Source: CAZSSH01 sp964609825
GTDB taxonomy: Bacteria; Verrucomicrobiota; Lentisphaeria; Victivallales; Victivallaceae
Assembly (NCBI GenBank): GCA_964609825.1
Contig: CAZSSH010000004.1
Span: 372,001 to 436,000, forward strand
Length of the DNA: 64,000 bases
Direction: 5' to 3'
The position numbers and the translations under genes were made by a program. Below are positions 15,920-24,757 of this stretch, one piece after another. Within the stretch, counting starts at the first letter, position 1; each line of letters begins with the position of its first letter. The notes under the pieces were generated by a model. It saw nothing but the letters and a program-made list of their open reading frames with translations, searched no databases and was not told the DNA's origin.

Positions 15920-17170
15920 ATGAGTTTTTCGGCAACGCAAATGGACAAGGTTTGTGAATACATCCAAAGTCACTGGCAAGAGAGTGTCCATGATGACTGC
16001 AAAAATCCGCCGCCCAATAATGTCGTAGCATTGCCGGTTCCACATACGGTGCCGTGTCTCCACGGCCATTTTCCGGTGTTTTTTTACTGGGACACCTACT
16101 TTACCAATGCCGGGTTGCTGGCGCAAAACCGGCTCGACTTGGCCAGGAGCAATTGCGAGGCGATGGCGTGGCTCATTGAGCGCTACGGATTTATCCCCAA
16201 CAACACCTTTCGCAGCGATCACAATCGGTCGCAGCCGCCGTATCTGAGCTTGATGATCCGCGAAGTATACGAGCAAAGCGGCGACCGCCAATGGTTGACG
16301 CGTATGGCGGCGGCGGTCAAAAAAGAGTATCAGTTTTGGATGACCGCCCGGTTTTCGCCATTGGGGCTCAACCGTCACGGCGAACATGCCGAGCGCGGCT
16401 TTTTGCTGCGTTTCTACAACGGATTGTTGCACAACCGGCTGGGACTCGCACTGGAGATCGGCGATCAGCAAAAAATCGAGCTCAGCCGCAGGTATTTGTC
16501 CGAAGCCGAAACCGGCTGGGATTTCAATCCCCGTTTTGAGCAGCGCTGCCCGGACTTTTGTCCGGTGGATCTCAACAGCAATTTGTGGAGGTACGAAAAA
16601 GATCTGGCTTTTTACGCCCGCGAAACCGGTATCGGCGATGCCGCATATTTTGAGGAGATGGCCGAGCGCCGGCAGGAGCTGATTTGCCGGTATTTATGGA
16701 ATCAGGAGCGCGGCATGTTTATGGATTTTGATTATGTCAATATGAAAAGCTCCGCTGTCGCCAGTCTGGCCTCGTTTCACCCCTTGTGGCTGGGGTTGGC
16801 GACCGAACGCGAGGCTGCGCTCACAATGGATCAACTGCCGCTCTTTGAGTGCGAACACGGCTTGGCGGTGTGCGAAAAAATTGCGTCAAGCGTTTATTAC
16901 CAATGGGGTTACCCCAACGGCTGGCCGCCGTTGACAATGACGGTGGCGCAGGCCCTGATGCGCCATGGCCGCCGGGAGGATGCCCGGCGAGTCGCCAGCA
17001 AATATATCGACTGGGCGCTCCGCTACTTTGAGCGTACCGGCCAACTTTGGGAAAAATTTGACGCGGTCACCGGCACGCTTGCCGGAGGCGAATACGAGGC
17101 GCAGCCGATGATGGGCTGGAGCGCCGGGGTGCTGGTCAAAATGATTGAGCTTTGGCGGAGTCAAAAATGA
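15920..17170 (+). CDS. Trehalase-like glycoside hydrolase (GH37-like, (alpha/alpha)6 barrel)
   Basis: This 416-residue protein has no signal peptide, so it is cytoplasmic. Two trehalase-like signatures are visible: FYWDTYFTNAGL (compare F-W-D-[ST]-Y-[WF]) near residue 56 and QWGYPNGWPPLTMTVAQAL near residue 330. The second is the QWDxPNGWPP motif with Gly in place of Asp. It lacks the long N-terminus of bacterial periplasmic trehalases. Expected reaction: alpha,alpha-trehalose to two glucose, though related cytoplasmic enzymes cut other oligosaccharides, and the altered motif leaves specificity open. A GAGGAG ribosome site precedes it, and its stop overlaps the next start (ATGA), which implies translational coupling. 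Confidence 0.8.
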   Translation: MSFSATQMDKVCEYIQSHWQESVHDDCKNPPPNNVVALPVPHTVPCLHGHFPVFFYWDTYFTNAGLLAQNRLDLARSNCEAMAWLIERYGFIPNNTFRSDHNRSQPPYLSLMIREVYEQSGDRQWLTRMAAAVKKEYQFWMTARFSPLGLNRHGEHAERGFLLRFYNGLLHNRLGLALEIGDQQKIELSRRYLSEAETGWDFNPRFEQRCPDFCPVDLNSNLWRYEKDLAFYARETGIGDAAYFEEMAERRQELICRYLWNQERGMFMDFDYVNMKSSAVASLASFHPLWLGLATEREAALTMDQLPLFECEHGLAVCEKIASSVYYQWGYPNGWPPLTMTVAQALMRHGRREDARRVASKYIDWALRYFERTGQLWEKFDAVTGTLAGGEYEAQPMMGWSAGVLVKMIELWRSQK

Positions 17171-20052
17171 AAAAATATCTGTCGGCACTGGCAATGCTCC
17201 TTGGCGCGTTTTGTCTTGTTGCCGCCACTCCGGCGGTGTTGTCGGAGTGGAGCGGCGCGATTGCTCCCAAGGTCCCCGGCAACGTCGGGTTATATGTTGA
17301 CGGAAGCACTGGGGCCAAGGCGACCTTGTCATATGACAGTAATATTGTTTCCGCCGCGGGGACCGGCGCTTTGACGCTCAGGATTGATGCCATGGCTGCT
17401 CAACCTGCCGGTCGCTCCATCCAAATGTGGTTTATGTACCCCAAGGGCGTGGCGGCGGGTAAAACTTACCGGGTTTCGCTTTTGATCAAAGCCGACCGAC
17501 CGATCACAGTCAAGCCCAGAATTTTGCAGGACGGCGGCAGTTACGGCGCCATCGGCGAGCCGGGCGAGACCGAAGTCGCGCTCAATAGCGAATGGACCAA
17601 TTTTGTGTTTGAGTTTGTCGGCAATGACGGATTTAAAGATAAACCGGTGCGGGTGACGACGCTTGGCGGACTTGGGATGTTTGAGCCGGGGACGGTCGTC
17701 AGCGTGGCGAGTTGGAAATTTGAGATGTTGGATACGCCCAAAGCAGCGCTCGCCCCTGCCGCGCCGGATACGTCCTTTACACTGGCGGCCAACGGATTTG
17801 TCCAATGGTATCAGCTGGGGGAGGAAATCGTTTTTACGTTAAAAAAGGGGAGTCTTCCCCCGGCAATGCAAACCTTGACCGGCAAAATTTATGATGTCAA
17901 AGGTCGTTTGGTCGATAGCGTTACAGTCGACAAAGCAGCCTTTGCCGCCAGCGGCTGGCGCTGGAAGCCCGCCCGGGCCGGGTATTATGAGATCGTTTTT
18001 GAATACCGCACCGCGTCGTCGCCGGAGCCTTTGGCGGTCGCCGAGTCGTACTCGATGACCATCCCCAGGTCGGAGACGGTCGTCAAGTTCCCCCGCGACC
18101 GCTTTTCCGTTGCGGTTGCGCCGGGCGCGCCGCGCCCGCCCGCGGAGCGCTGTCCGTACTTTGGTTTCAGCTCGTTTGGCGAGTGGGGCTCTTTTGGGAT
18201 GGCGAATCTGGTCGGGTTTGACTTTGTGCGGCTGTTTATTCCCTGGGGCACCATGGACATGAATCCCGAAAAAGCCGTTGAGACGGCCAAGGGCCAATAC
18301 CAGTGGGCCGGGCTGGACGAGCAAATTGCCGCCGCCGACCGCTACGGCTTTGATATTGTCGGCACCGTCATGGGGACCCCGCGCTGGGCGTCGTCCCGCC
18401 CGGAGGCGACCGAGCGGCATGTGCATGTCCCCGGCTGGTCGTCTTACGCGCCCGAAAACATGGATGACTTCGGCGACTTCTGCCGCGCACTGGCACTGCG
18501 TTATGGTAAAAAAGTGCACACGTGGGAGCTCTGGAATGAGCCGCATTTGCCGGGCTACAGCTGTTATTGGCTGGATACCCCGGAGAATTTTGTGAGATTG
18601 CTCCAGTCCGGTTATCAGTCGATCAAAGCCGTCCAGCCGGATGCGGAGATTTGGTACGGCGGGCTGGTCGGCATGAAATCAATCGCTTTTTACAAAGAAA
18701 CCATGCGGCTGGGCGCCGGGCGCTGGTTTGACAAATTGGCGCTCCATGGCGGGATGGTCAATGCCAAACGCTTTCATCAACTCAATCTTGAGTGCGGCTT
18801 TCCCGCCAAGCCGTGGGTAAACTCGGAGGATCACGCCATTTTAAAGGGCAACGGCAGCGGGCAGCACGTCGCGCCGGAAACCGTCATCGCCAAAGAGCTG
18901 ATCTGCGATTTTATATATCAAATGAAGCACGGCGCACAAAAAATCACCTTGTTTGAAATGCGCGATCTGGTGGACCGCGAGGTGATCCCTTATTCGGAAA
19001 AAGCCGGGATCATGTGGCATTGCGCCGGGCTTTTCCGGCAGCGGCCGCGTTATGAGCCCAGATACGTTGCGGTCGTCGCCCGCACTTTTTTGGATCAGCT
19101 GGATAAAACCATTGCTTATCAGGGCGAATTTGTCTCCGGGGTGGAGAAAACCGTGGTGCTCCAAAGCGGCGGCAAATCTATGCTCGTAACGTGGAGCGAC
19201 GGCAATACGCCGTCTCCGGTTGCTCCGGAAATCGCCGCAATGCGTTTGCCGTCGTCGCAAATGATTGACGCCGAGGGGCGCAATGTGCCTTTGGATGCGT
19301 TGTTGGAGCCGGGGATTTTGTACTTTATCCGGGACGTTGATGTAAAACAAATGCCGGATTGCAAGGATGAGGTATTGATTTCCGAAAACGACAAAAAGCA
19401 GCGGACGTTTGGGGTCATCAAGGGGCACGGCAACCGCCGAGCGTTGTTTGCCTCGGTCAATGACCCGGTGAGCGCTCAGGCACTTTGGAATCAAAGCGAC
19501 TGGAATTGGGTGCCGATTATGAACCCCGACGCCGGGGCGGGGGATTTCCGGGCGCGTTTCGCTCTCGGCGTCACGGATGCGGGCTTTGACCTTGCTGTGG
19601 CGGTGGACGACAAGGTGGCTTCACCGCAACAATCCGGCACGCAATATTGGAATGAGGACAGCGTACAATTTGCTCTCGATACGGCCGGGATGGGTTTTCC
19701 CGGCGACCAGGTGGAGTTTATCGCAGCACAGACCCCCAATGGTCCGCGGTTGATCAAAAATATGGCGGCACGCATCGGCGGGGCATTGCCCGACCGCTTT
19801 ACCCGCGCCGGTCAGCCCCTCCAATACGGCAGCATCGCCGTGGAGCGTCAAAATCACCAAACACTCTACAAAATCCACGTCGACTGGACGGAGTGTTACC
19901 CTTTGACTTTTGACTCCGGCCGGGTTGTGCGCTTCTCCATTTTGGTCAACAACAATGACGGCAAGGGCCGCGCCGGTTATCTGGAGTGGGGCGGCGGCAT
20001 CGGCGGCGATAAGGATCCGGCGATGTACGGTGATGTCATATGCGATCAATAA
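17167..20052 (+). CDS. Secreted GH39-like glycosidase with terminal carbohydrate-binding modules (paralogue 1)
   Basis: This 961-residue protein has the signal peptide MKKYLSALAMLLGAFCLVAA. A CBM4/9-like sandwich (about 25-195) precedes a linker domain (about 200-310). A TIM barrel (about 315-640) carries acid/base E458 in WELWNEPHLPG and probable nucleophile E554 in VNSEDHA. The C-terminal CBM9/DOMON-like domain (about 740-961) ends with FSILVNNNDGKGRAGYLEW and a GIGG-DKDP tail. The clan GH-A arrangement with a 96-residue gap between the two Glu fits GH39 or GH5-like enzymes; the exact family is uncertain. Two further copies of the same architecture lie at 54784 and 57851. Translation is coupled to the trehalase gene (ATGA overlap) and a strong terminator follows. 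Confidence 0.85.
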   Translation: MKKYLSALAMLLGAFCLVAATPAVLSEWSGAIAPKVPGNVGLYVDGSTGAKATLSYDSNIVSAAGTGALTLRIDAMAAQPAGRSIQMWFMYPKGVAAGKTYRVSLLIKADRPITVKPRILQDGGSYGAIGEPGETEVALNSEWTNFVFEFVGNDGFKDKPVRVTTLGGLGMFEPGTVVSVASWKFEMLDTPKAALAPAAPDTSFTLAANGFVQWYQLGEEIVFTLKKGSLPPAMQTLTGKIYDVKGRLVDSVTVDKAAFAASGWRWKPARAGYYEIVFEYRTASSPEPLAVAESYSMTIPRSETVVKFPRDRFSVAVAPGAPRPPAERCPYFGFSSFGEWGSFGMANLVGFDFVRLFIPWGTMDMNPEKAVETAKGQYQWAGLDEQIAAADRYGFDIVGTVMGTPRWASSRPEATERHVHVPGWSSYAPENMDDFGDFCRALALRYGKKVHTWELWNEPHLPGYSCYWLDTPENFVRLLQSGYQSIKAVQPDAEIWYGGLVGMKSIAFYKETMRLGAGRWFDKLALHGGMVNAKRFHQLNLECGFPAKPWVNSEDHAILKGNGSGQHVAPETVIAKELICDFIYQMKHGAQKITLFEMRDLVDREVIPYSEKAGIMWHCAGLFRQRPRYEPRYVAVVARTFLDQLDKTIAYQGEFVSGVEKTVVLQSGGKSMLVTWSDGNTPSPVAPEIAAMRLPSSQMIDAEGRNVPLDALLEPGILYFIRDVDVKQMPDCKDEVLISENDKKQRTFGVIKGHGNRRALFASVNDPVSAQALWNQSDWNWVPIMNPDAGAGDFRARFALGVTDAGFDLAVAVDDKVASPQQSGTQYWNEDSVQFALDTAGMGFPGDQVEFIAAQTPNGPRLIKNMAARIGGALPDRFTRAGQPLQYGSIAVERQNHQTLYKIHVDWTECYPLTFDSGRVVRFSILVNNNDGKGRAGYLEWGGGIGGDKDPAMYGDVICDQ

Positions 20053-20083
20053 TCTCCGTTTTTTGTGTCATCTTTTGAACCCG

Positions 20084-20113
20084 CGGCCGGCGATTTTTCG
20101 CCGGCCGTTTTTT
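20084..20113 (+). terminator. Strong intrinsic terminator after the module A operon
   Basis: CGGCCGGCG and CGCCGGCCG form a 9-bp GC-rich stem around a short loop, followed by six T, 31 bp after the stop codon. Confidence 0.93.
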
Positions 20114-20187
20114 GTCGGCGACATTGTATTTGGCAAATCACGGGTTATATTAAATTGTCCTTTCACAATTAAATCAGGGTTTTCATC

Positions 20188-22002
20188 ATGGCTCAAGCAA
20201 GATTGCGAAGTCTCCGTCCGGTTGTCATCTATCTGTTATTTTTTATGTTGACGCTGTCGTCTTTGGTTGCCGCCCAACCGCTCGCCAAGGCGGAGTTTGC
20301 GCCGGAGTGGCATCTTTTTGTGAGCGATGCCTTGACCGCGGAGGATGCGGCCAAAGTAACCTGTGACGATTTGGAGCTCAAGCTGGCCAACGGCGAAGTC
20401 GTCAGGGCTGATATTTATCGTGCCCAAAATCATCTGATTGATTTAAGCAAATACTTTGCATCGGACCCCAAGGTCAAGCGCCGGGCGATTTTGGTCGGAA
20501 GTTTTACGGCGGAGCGGCCGGGGCCGGTTTTGCTGGGGGCGGGCGGCGACTGGTGGTTTGACTGCCTCGTCAATCAAGTCTCCGTCGGCAATACGCTGCA
20601 AAACGGCAACGGTGTCAAGCCGGTTGCCGTCACCAATCACTTGTTTGTCGCCAACGCCGTCAAGGGCAACAATACCGTGGCGGTGTGGCTCCTTTCCGGT
20701 TCCGCCGGGTGGAGTTTTGCCGTTGCAGCATTGGATGACCCCAAGTTGCTGCGCCGGGTGAAACCGCTGCAATTTGCGGATGATGCCCCGGAGTTATTGC
20801 ACGGCCCATGGATGGCGGAGTATCCGTCAACGGTCAAATTTTCTTACATTTCCGCCGGTAATGTCGCTTCGGCTGTTGATTACCGGATCCAAGGCTCGAC
20901 CGGGTGGACCCGCGTTTATGAGCTTGTAGGGGGGCAAATGCGCCGGGACCGGGATTGGCACTGTCAGGAGCTGACCGGGTTGCGGCCGGATACGGTTTAT
21001 GAGCTTAGGATCGTATTTTTTGACCCAGAGCGCGCCGGGGAAGTGATTGAACCGGGAGTTTACACCTTTCGGACGGCCAAAACCCCTGGCTGCGCAGTGA
21101 ATTTTTTGGCGTTGGGCGATACTCAGTTGCCGCGCGAAGAGAAGCGCCGGGTACTTACACTCTTTCAAGACAAAATCGGTCTCAATCAAATGGATTTTAT
21201 GGTGTTGATCGGCGACCTTGACAACGGTTATGATAACGCATATCAAATGTGCTTCGACGGATTTTTGGATGAGTTGGCCAAAGCGCCGCGCCTGATCCCG
21301 TTTTACTTTGCCCGCGGAAATCATGAATATCGCGGCCGCGAGACCAATTTGCTCTATGAACTTTTTGCGGGTGATACCGGCCAAAGTTATTATGCCTTTC
21401 AACAGGGGGAGGCATTGTTTATCGTCCTTGACTCCGGCGAGGACAAAGCGCCGTCGGCATCGGCGCCTTACACGTTGTGGAATCGCGAGGACATTCATCA
21501 GCAAGCGCAAAAACAATGGTTTGAGCAATTGCTCAAGAGTCCGCTTTACCGTGACGCCAAATTTCGGATTGTACTCTCCCACGGCTCGATATATGCCAAC
21601 GGGAGCTCGTACATGGTCAACCGTTACCGCCAATTGATCGGCGATGCGTTTGACAAAGCAACGCCGGAGGCAAGGATTCACTTGTGGATTGCCGGGCATA
21701 CCCATAGCTATACCCGAACCCGTCCGGGCTCGGACGAGTATCTGGCGTTTGCGCCCATCTCCGGCATGACCGGGGGCAAAAATTTCCCGTATACGATTTT
21801 GGTCGAGGACGGGCCCGGCAACACCGGGGTCGATACCTCCGGGGCGGCGGTCAGGATTGACAACGATTTGATCACGGTCAAATCGCTGACCCCGGAGGGG
21901 CGGTTGCTCGACTCTTTCACCATCGACGTCAACGGCAAAGTGACCGATTTGGCGCGCGACCCCGCGGTCAAGCAATTTTCGGGCGCCGAAGATAAAAAAT
22001 GA
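20188..22002 (+). CDS. Secreted purple-acid-phosphatase-like metallophosphoesterase
   Basis: This 604-residue protein has a signal peptide (about 1-28, LLFFMLTLSSLVAA). An N-terminal beta domain and a fibronectin-III-like domain (about 210-300, VKFSYISAGNVASAVDYRIQ) resemble purple acid phosphatases. The calcineurin-type phosphoesterase core follows: LALGDTQLP, LIGDLDNGYD, RGNHEY, VLSHGS and GHTHSYTR supply the dinuclear metal ligands. The expected activity is periplasmic phosphomonoester or phosphodiester hydrolysis; the substrate is unknown. It is monocistronic, converges on feoB and has no regulator of its own nearby. Confidence 0.9.
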   Translation: MAQARLRSLRPVVIYLLFFMLTLSSLVAAQPLAKAEFAPEWHLFVSDALTAEDAAKVTCDDLELKLANGEVVRADIYRAQNHLIDLSKYFASDPKVKRRAILVGSFTAERPGPVLLGAGGDWWFDCLVNQVSVGNTLQNGNGVKPVAVTNHLFVANAVKGNNTVAVWLLSGSAGWSFAVAALDDPKLLRRVKPLQFADDAPELLHGPWMAEYPSTVKFSYISAGNVASAVDYRIQGSTGWTRVYELVGGQMRRDRDWHCQELTGLRPDTVYELRIVFFDPERAGEVIEPGVYTFRTAKTPGCAVNFLALGDTQLPREEKRRVLTLFQDKIGLNQMDFMVLIGDLDNGYDNAYQMCFDGFLDELAKAPRLIPFYFARGNHEYRGRETNLLYELFAGDTGQSYYAFQQGEALFIVLDSGEDKAPSASAPYTLWNREDIHQQAQKQWFEQLLKSPLYRDAKFRIVLSHGSIYANGSSYMVNRYRQLIGDAFDKATPEARIHLWIAGHTHSYTRTRPGSDEYLAFAPISGMTGGKNFPYTILVEDGPGNTGVDTSGAAVRIDNDLITVKSLTPEGRLLDSFTIDVNGKVTDLARDPAVKQFSGAEDKK

Positions 22003-22037
22003 CGGCTCCCGGCAGGAGAGAAAGACTGCCGGAAGCC
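21994..22037 (-). terminator. Intrinsic terminator of feoB
   Basis: On the minus strand GGCTTCCGGCAG pairs with CTGCCGGGAGCC (one mismatch), then GTCA and a T6 run. It sits between the convergent feoB and metallophosphoesterase genes and may work in both directions. Confidence 0.7.
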
Positions 22038-22053
22038 GCCGGGATGATACAAA

Positions 22054-24360
22054 TTAACTCACTAAAAGCTTGGTGCCGATTTGCAGCAGCGAGCCAGTTT
22101 GATAGAGGATCAGTGTCACCGCATAGGCCAGAGTGAGGAGGCCCCCAGCCTCGACGGCGGCCATCGTCCACGAGTTGAGCTCGCGCTTGATGACTGCCAG
22201 CGTTGCCAGACAGGGGATCGACAAGAGACAAAAGACCATGATGCAAAATCCCTGCAACGGTGTGTAATTGGCGATCAAACTCTCGCGCAGCGGCTGTGAC
22301 TCTTCGTCGGCTTCGCCCGCGGCGTAGAGGATGCCCAGTTGCGAGACAAAGACCTCTTTGGCCGCCAATGCGCCGATGGAGGCGGTGGTCAGTTTCCAGT
22401 CAAACCCGATCGGGCGAAACAATGGCTCCAGCGCGTGACCGACGCGGCCGGAGACGGTGTATTCCATGGCCTCGGCTTGTTGCTCGTTTTGGAGCGCGGC
22501 GACTTCGTTGTTTAAGGCTTGAGCGGCGGCGATGACCGGCTTTTGGGCGTCGGTCAAATCCGTTTGGGCCAAAGACTCCAGCGCTTCGGCAGGGATGGCT
22601 TTGGTCGTTTTGACTTCGGCCAAAACATCGTCGGCAAGGAGTTTGCCGTCGGCCAGGATTTGGATCTGCGCGTCGGTGAGGCTCTTGGCCGTTTGCACTT
22701 GCGCGATGGCGGCGTCATAGTCTTTGCCGAACTCGGTTTTTTGGGGGTAAGTATTGCAGACAAAGAGGAGGATGCTCGTCAAAAGGATGATCGTCCCCGC
22801 TTTTTGGAGGTACATCCGCCCGCGGTCCCACATGTGGAGCATAAGACTCTTAACGGTCGGCATGCGGTAGGTGGGAAGCTCCATCAAATACACTTCGCCG
22901 TCACCCTTAAAGATGGTCGATTTCATAATGCGCGCCGCCGCCAGCGCCACGATGACGCCAAAGAGATAAATGATCCACATCATCAGCGCCTGATACTTTT
23001 CGGCAAAAAAGGCCGGGATGATCAAAGCATAGATCGGCAGCCGCGCGCCGCAGCTCATCAAGGGAAGCACCATCACGGTAACTTTGCGGTCGCGTTCGGA
23101 CTCAATCGTGCGCGCCGCCATGATCGCCGGGACCGAGCAGCCGAAGCCGAGCACCAGCGGCACAAACGAGCGCCCCTGAAGCCCGAATTTGCGCATCACG
23201 CCGTCCATGACAAAAGCGGCGCGGGCCATGTAGCCGGATTCCTCCAAAATGGCGATTGCAAAAAAGAGAAACAAAATATTGGGCAAAAAGACAATGACCC
23301 CGCCCACGCCGCCGATGATTCCGTCGGTGAGCATGGCGCGCACAAAGGGCAATGTTTCCGGACTCCACACCGCCTTGACCGAGTCGCTCAAAAAGCCGAA
23401 AAAGTCCTCGATGTAACCCATAAACGGGTCGGCGGCGGTAAAGGTAAACCAAAATGTGAGATAGATGATCAAAAAGAAGAGCGGCAGCCCCAGATAACGG
23501 TTGGTCATCACCGTGTCGATCCGGTCGGAGATTTCGCGGCGCTTCTCCTGGGTCATGCTGATGGTGTCGCGGCAGGCTCCCGCCAGCATTGCATAACGGC
23601 GGTCGGCCATAAAGGTTTCGGCCTCGATGGCGTGCTTTTGACGCAGGTGTTTGATCTGGGCATTTACTTCGTCATGGACGGGGGCGAACTCGGGGAAACT
23701 CATCACCGCCGCGTCGTTTTCCAAGAGTTTGATCGCAAAAAAGCGCGTCGGGATGTGACCGTACCGGCTGAGTTTGAGCTCATCGATTTTGTCGGCGACG
23801 GCATGGATGGCATTGTCAAAATCGTCGCCGTAAGTGAGCATCGGTACGCCGTGATGCTCCAACTCGGTCAGTGTCTGAGCGAGTTGGAGTAACAGCGGCT
23901 TGACCCCCTCGGTTTTGCAGCCGACCGTTTGGACGATGGGAGAGCCGAAATACTTCTCCAGTTTGGGAATATCGTATTGTATCCCCTTTTTTCGCGCGTC
24001 GTCGCTCATGTTAAATGCGAGCAGTATCGGGATGTGGAGCTCGGCCAGCTGGGTGGTCAGATACAAGCTGCGGCGCGGGATGGTCGAGTCGATGACGTTG
24101 ATCACTAAATCGATCCCCGGTTTGGTAAGCTCGTTAAATACGACCTCCTCCTCGGGAGAGTTGGAGGATAAGGAGTACACCCCGGGGAGGTCCACAAGCT
24201 CAATTACCATATCATTGAGGACCAAAGAGCCGGATTTGCTTTCCACCGTGACACCGGGATAATTGCCGACATGCTGACGCGCTCCCGTGAGCGCATTAAA
24301 AATACAGGTCTTGCCGCAATTGGGGTTGCCGGCAAGCGCGATGCGAAAATGTTGTTTCAT
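22054..24360 (-). CDS. feoB: Ferrous iron transporter FeoB
   Basis: This 768-residue protein has an N-terminal GTPase: G1 GNPNCGKT (11-18), G2 near NYPGVTVE, G3 DLPGVYSL and G4 NMSD. A linker is followed by a polytopic Gate/core permease with GFGCSVPAIMAARTIESERD and SCGARLPIYALI, whose Cys residues lie in the Gate motifs. The C-terminal Gate repeat contains AALAAKEVFVSQLGILY. It imports Fe(II) across the inner membrane. An unusual charged, Ala/Gln-rich insertion of about 100 residues (from KTEFGKDYDAAIAQVQ to EQQAEAMEY) lies between the two permease halves. It starts one base after the feoA stop, so translation is coupled. Confidence 0.98.
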   Translation of the reverse strand: MKQHFRIALAGNPNCGKTCIFNALTGARQHVGNYPGVTVESKSGSLVLNDMVIELVDLPGVYSLSSNSPEEEVVFNELTKPGIDLVINVIDSTIPRRSLYLTTQLAELHIPILLAFNMSDDARKKGIQYDIPKLEKYFGSPIVQTVGCKTEGVKPLLLQLAQTLTELEHHGVPMLTYGDDFDNAIHAVADKIDELKLSRYGHIPTRFFAIKLLENDAAVMSFPEFAPVHDEVNAQIKHLRQKHAIEAETFMADRRYAMLAGACRDTISMTQEKRREISDRIDTVMTNRYLGLPLFFLIIYLTFWFTFTAADPFMGYIEDFFGFLSDSVKAVWSPETLPFVRAMLTDGIIGGVGGVIVFLPNILFLFFAIAILEESGYMARAAFVMDGVMRKFGLQGRSFVPLVLGFGCSVPAIMAARTIESERDRKVTVMVLPLMSCGARLPIYALIIPAFFAEKYQALMMWIIYLFGVIVALAAARIMKSTIFKGDGEVYLMELPTYRMPTVKSLMLHMWDRGRMYLQKAGTIILLTSILLFVCNTYPQKTEFGKDYDAAIAQVQTAKSLTDAQIQILADGKLLADDVLAEVKTTKAIPAEALESLAQTDLTDAQKPVIAAAQALNNEVAALQNEQQAEAMEYTVSGRVGHALEPLFRPIGFDWKLTTASIGALAAKEVFVSQLGILYAAGEADEESQPLRESLIANYTPLQGFCIMVFCLLSIPCLATLAVIKRELNSWTMAAVEAGGLLTLAYAVTLILYQTGSLLQIGTKLLVS

Positions 24361-24361
24361 C

Positions 24362-24673
24362 TTATTTGACCTCTTGCTTTAACACTATTTGGGCGGCGTC
24401 GTCGCGGTGGAGCGCCATACTGGTCTCCATAACTTTGACCCGGATCAGCCCGCCGAAGGGGGCATGGGCCTCCATCAGGAGCTCGGTGCCCGCCACCAGC
24501 CCCACGTCGGCGAATTTTTTGCCGCCGCGCGACTCGGGCATGATTTTTACGATGGTCGCGGTGGCGCCGACCGGGAGCTCGGCCAGCGTCATTTCGTCAG
24601 CGGCGGGGACACGGTATTGGGGAACGTGGGACGGCGCACGGCCGCATTCGCATTCACATTTTTTGGCATTCAT
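24362..24673 (-). CDS. feoA: FeoA-like SH3-domain protein with Cys-rich N-terminus
   Basis: This 103-residue protein has a FeoA SH3-like domain (about 27-100): MTLAELPVGATATIVKI, DVGLVAGTELLMEAHAPFGG and the closing MALHRDDAAQIVLK. FeoA is a small cytosolic partner needed for FeoB function. The N-terminal 25 residues are an extension with CECEC-type cysteines (MNAKKCECECGR) that a standard FeoA of about 75 residues lacks; metal binding is possible but inferred. AAGGA precedes the ATG. Confidence 0.93.
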   Translation of the reverse strand: MNAKKCECECGRAPSHVPQYRVPAADEMTLAELPVGATATIVKIMPESRGGKKFADVGLVAGTELLMEAHAPFGGLIRVKVMETSMALHRDDAAQIVLKQEVK

Positions 24674-24697
24674 TTTGATATCCTTTATTTTACGGTT

Positions 24698-24748
24698 AAA
24701 AAACTTTGGCGACCCCGGCGGCGGGAGTTACGGGATGCCGCCTGGGTC
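24698..24748 (-). terminator. Terminator- or attenuator-like hairpin between the secretin gene and feoA
   Basis: On the minus strand GACCC(A)GGCGGC pairs with GCCGCC(G)GGGTC, a stem of about 11 bp with a bulge, and a T6 run follows about 8 nt later. Because the T tract is not adjacent, termination may be partial. It could lower feoAB expression relative to the secretin genes or mark an operon border. Confidence 0.45.
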
Positions 24749-24757
24749 CCGGGGGAA

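Noticed and set aside
22519..23892. A 457-residue open frame antisense to feoB
   Set aside because: It is a shadow of feoB in GC-rich codons: low-complexity His/Arg/Gly composition, no ribosome site and no recognisable motif.
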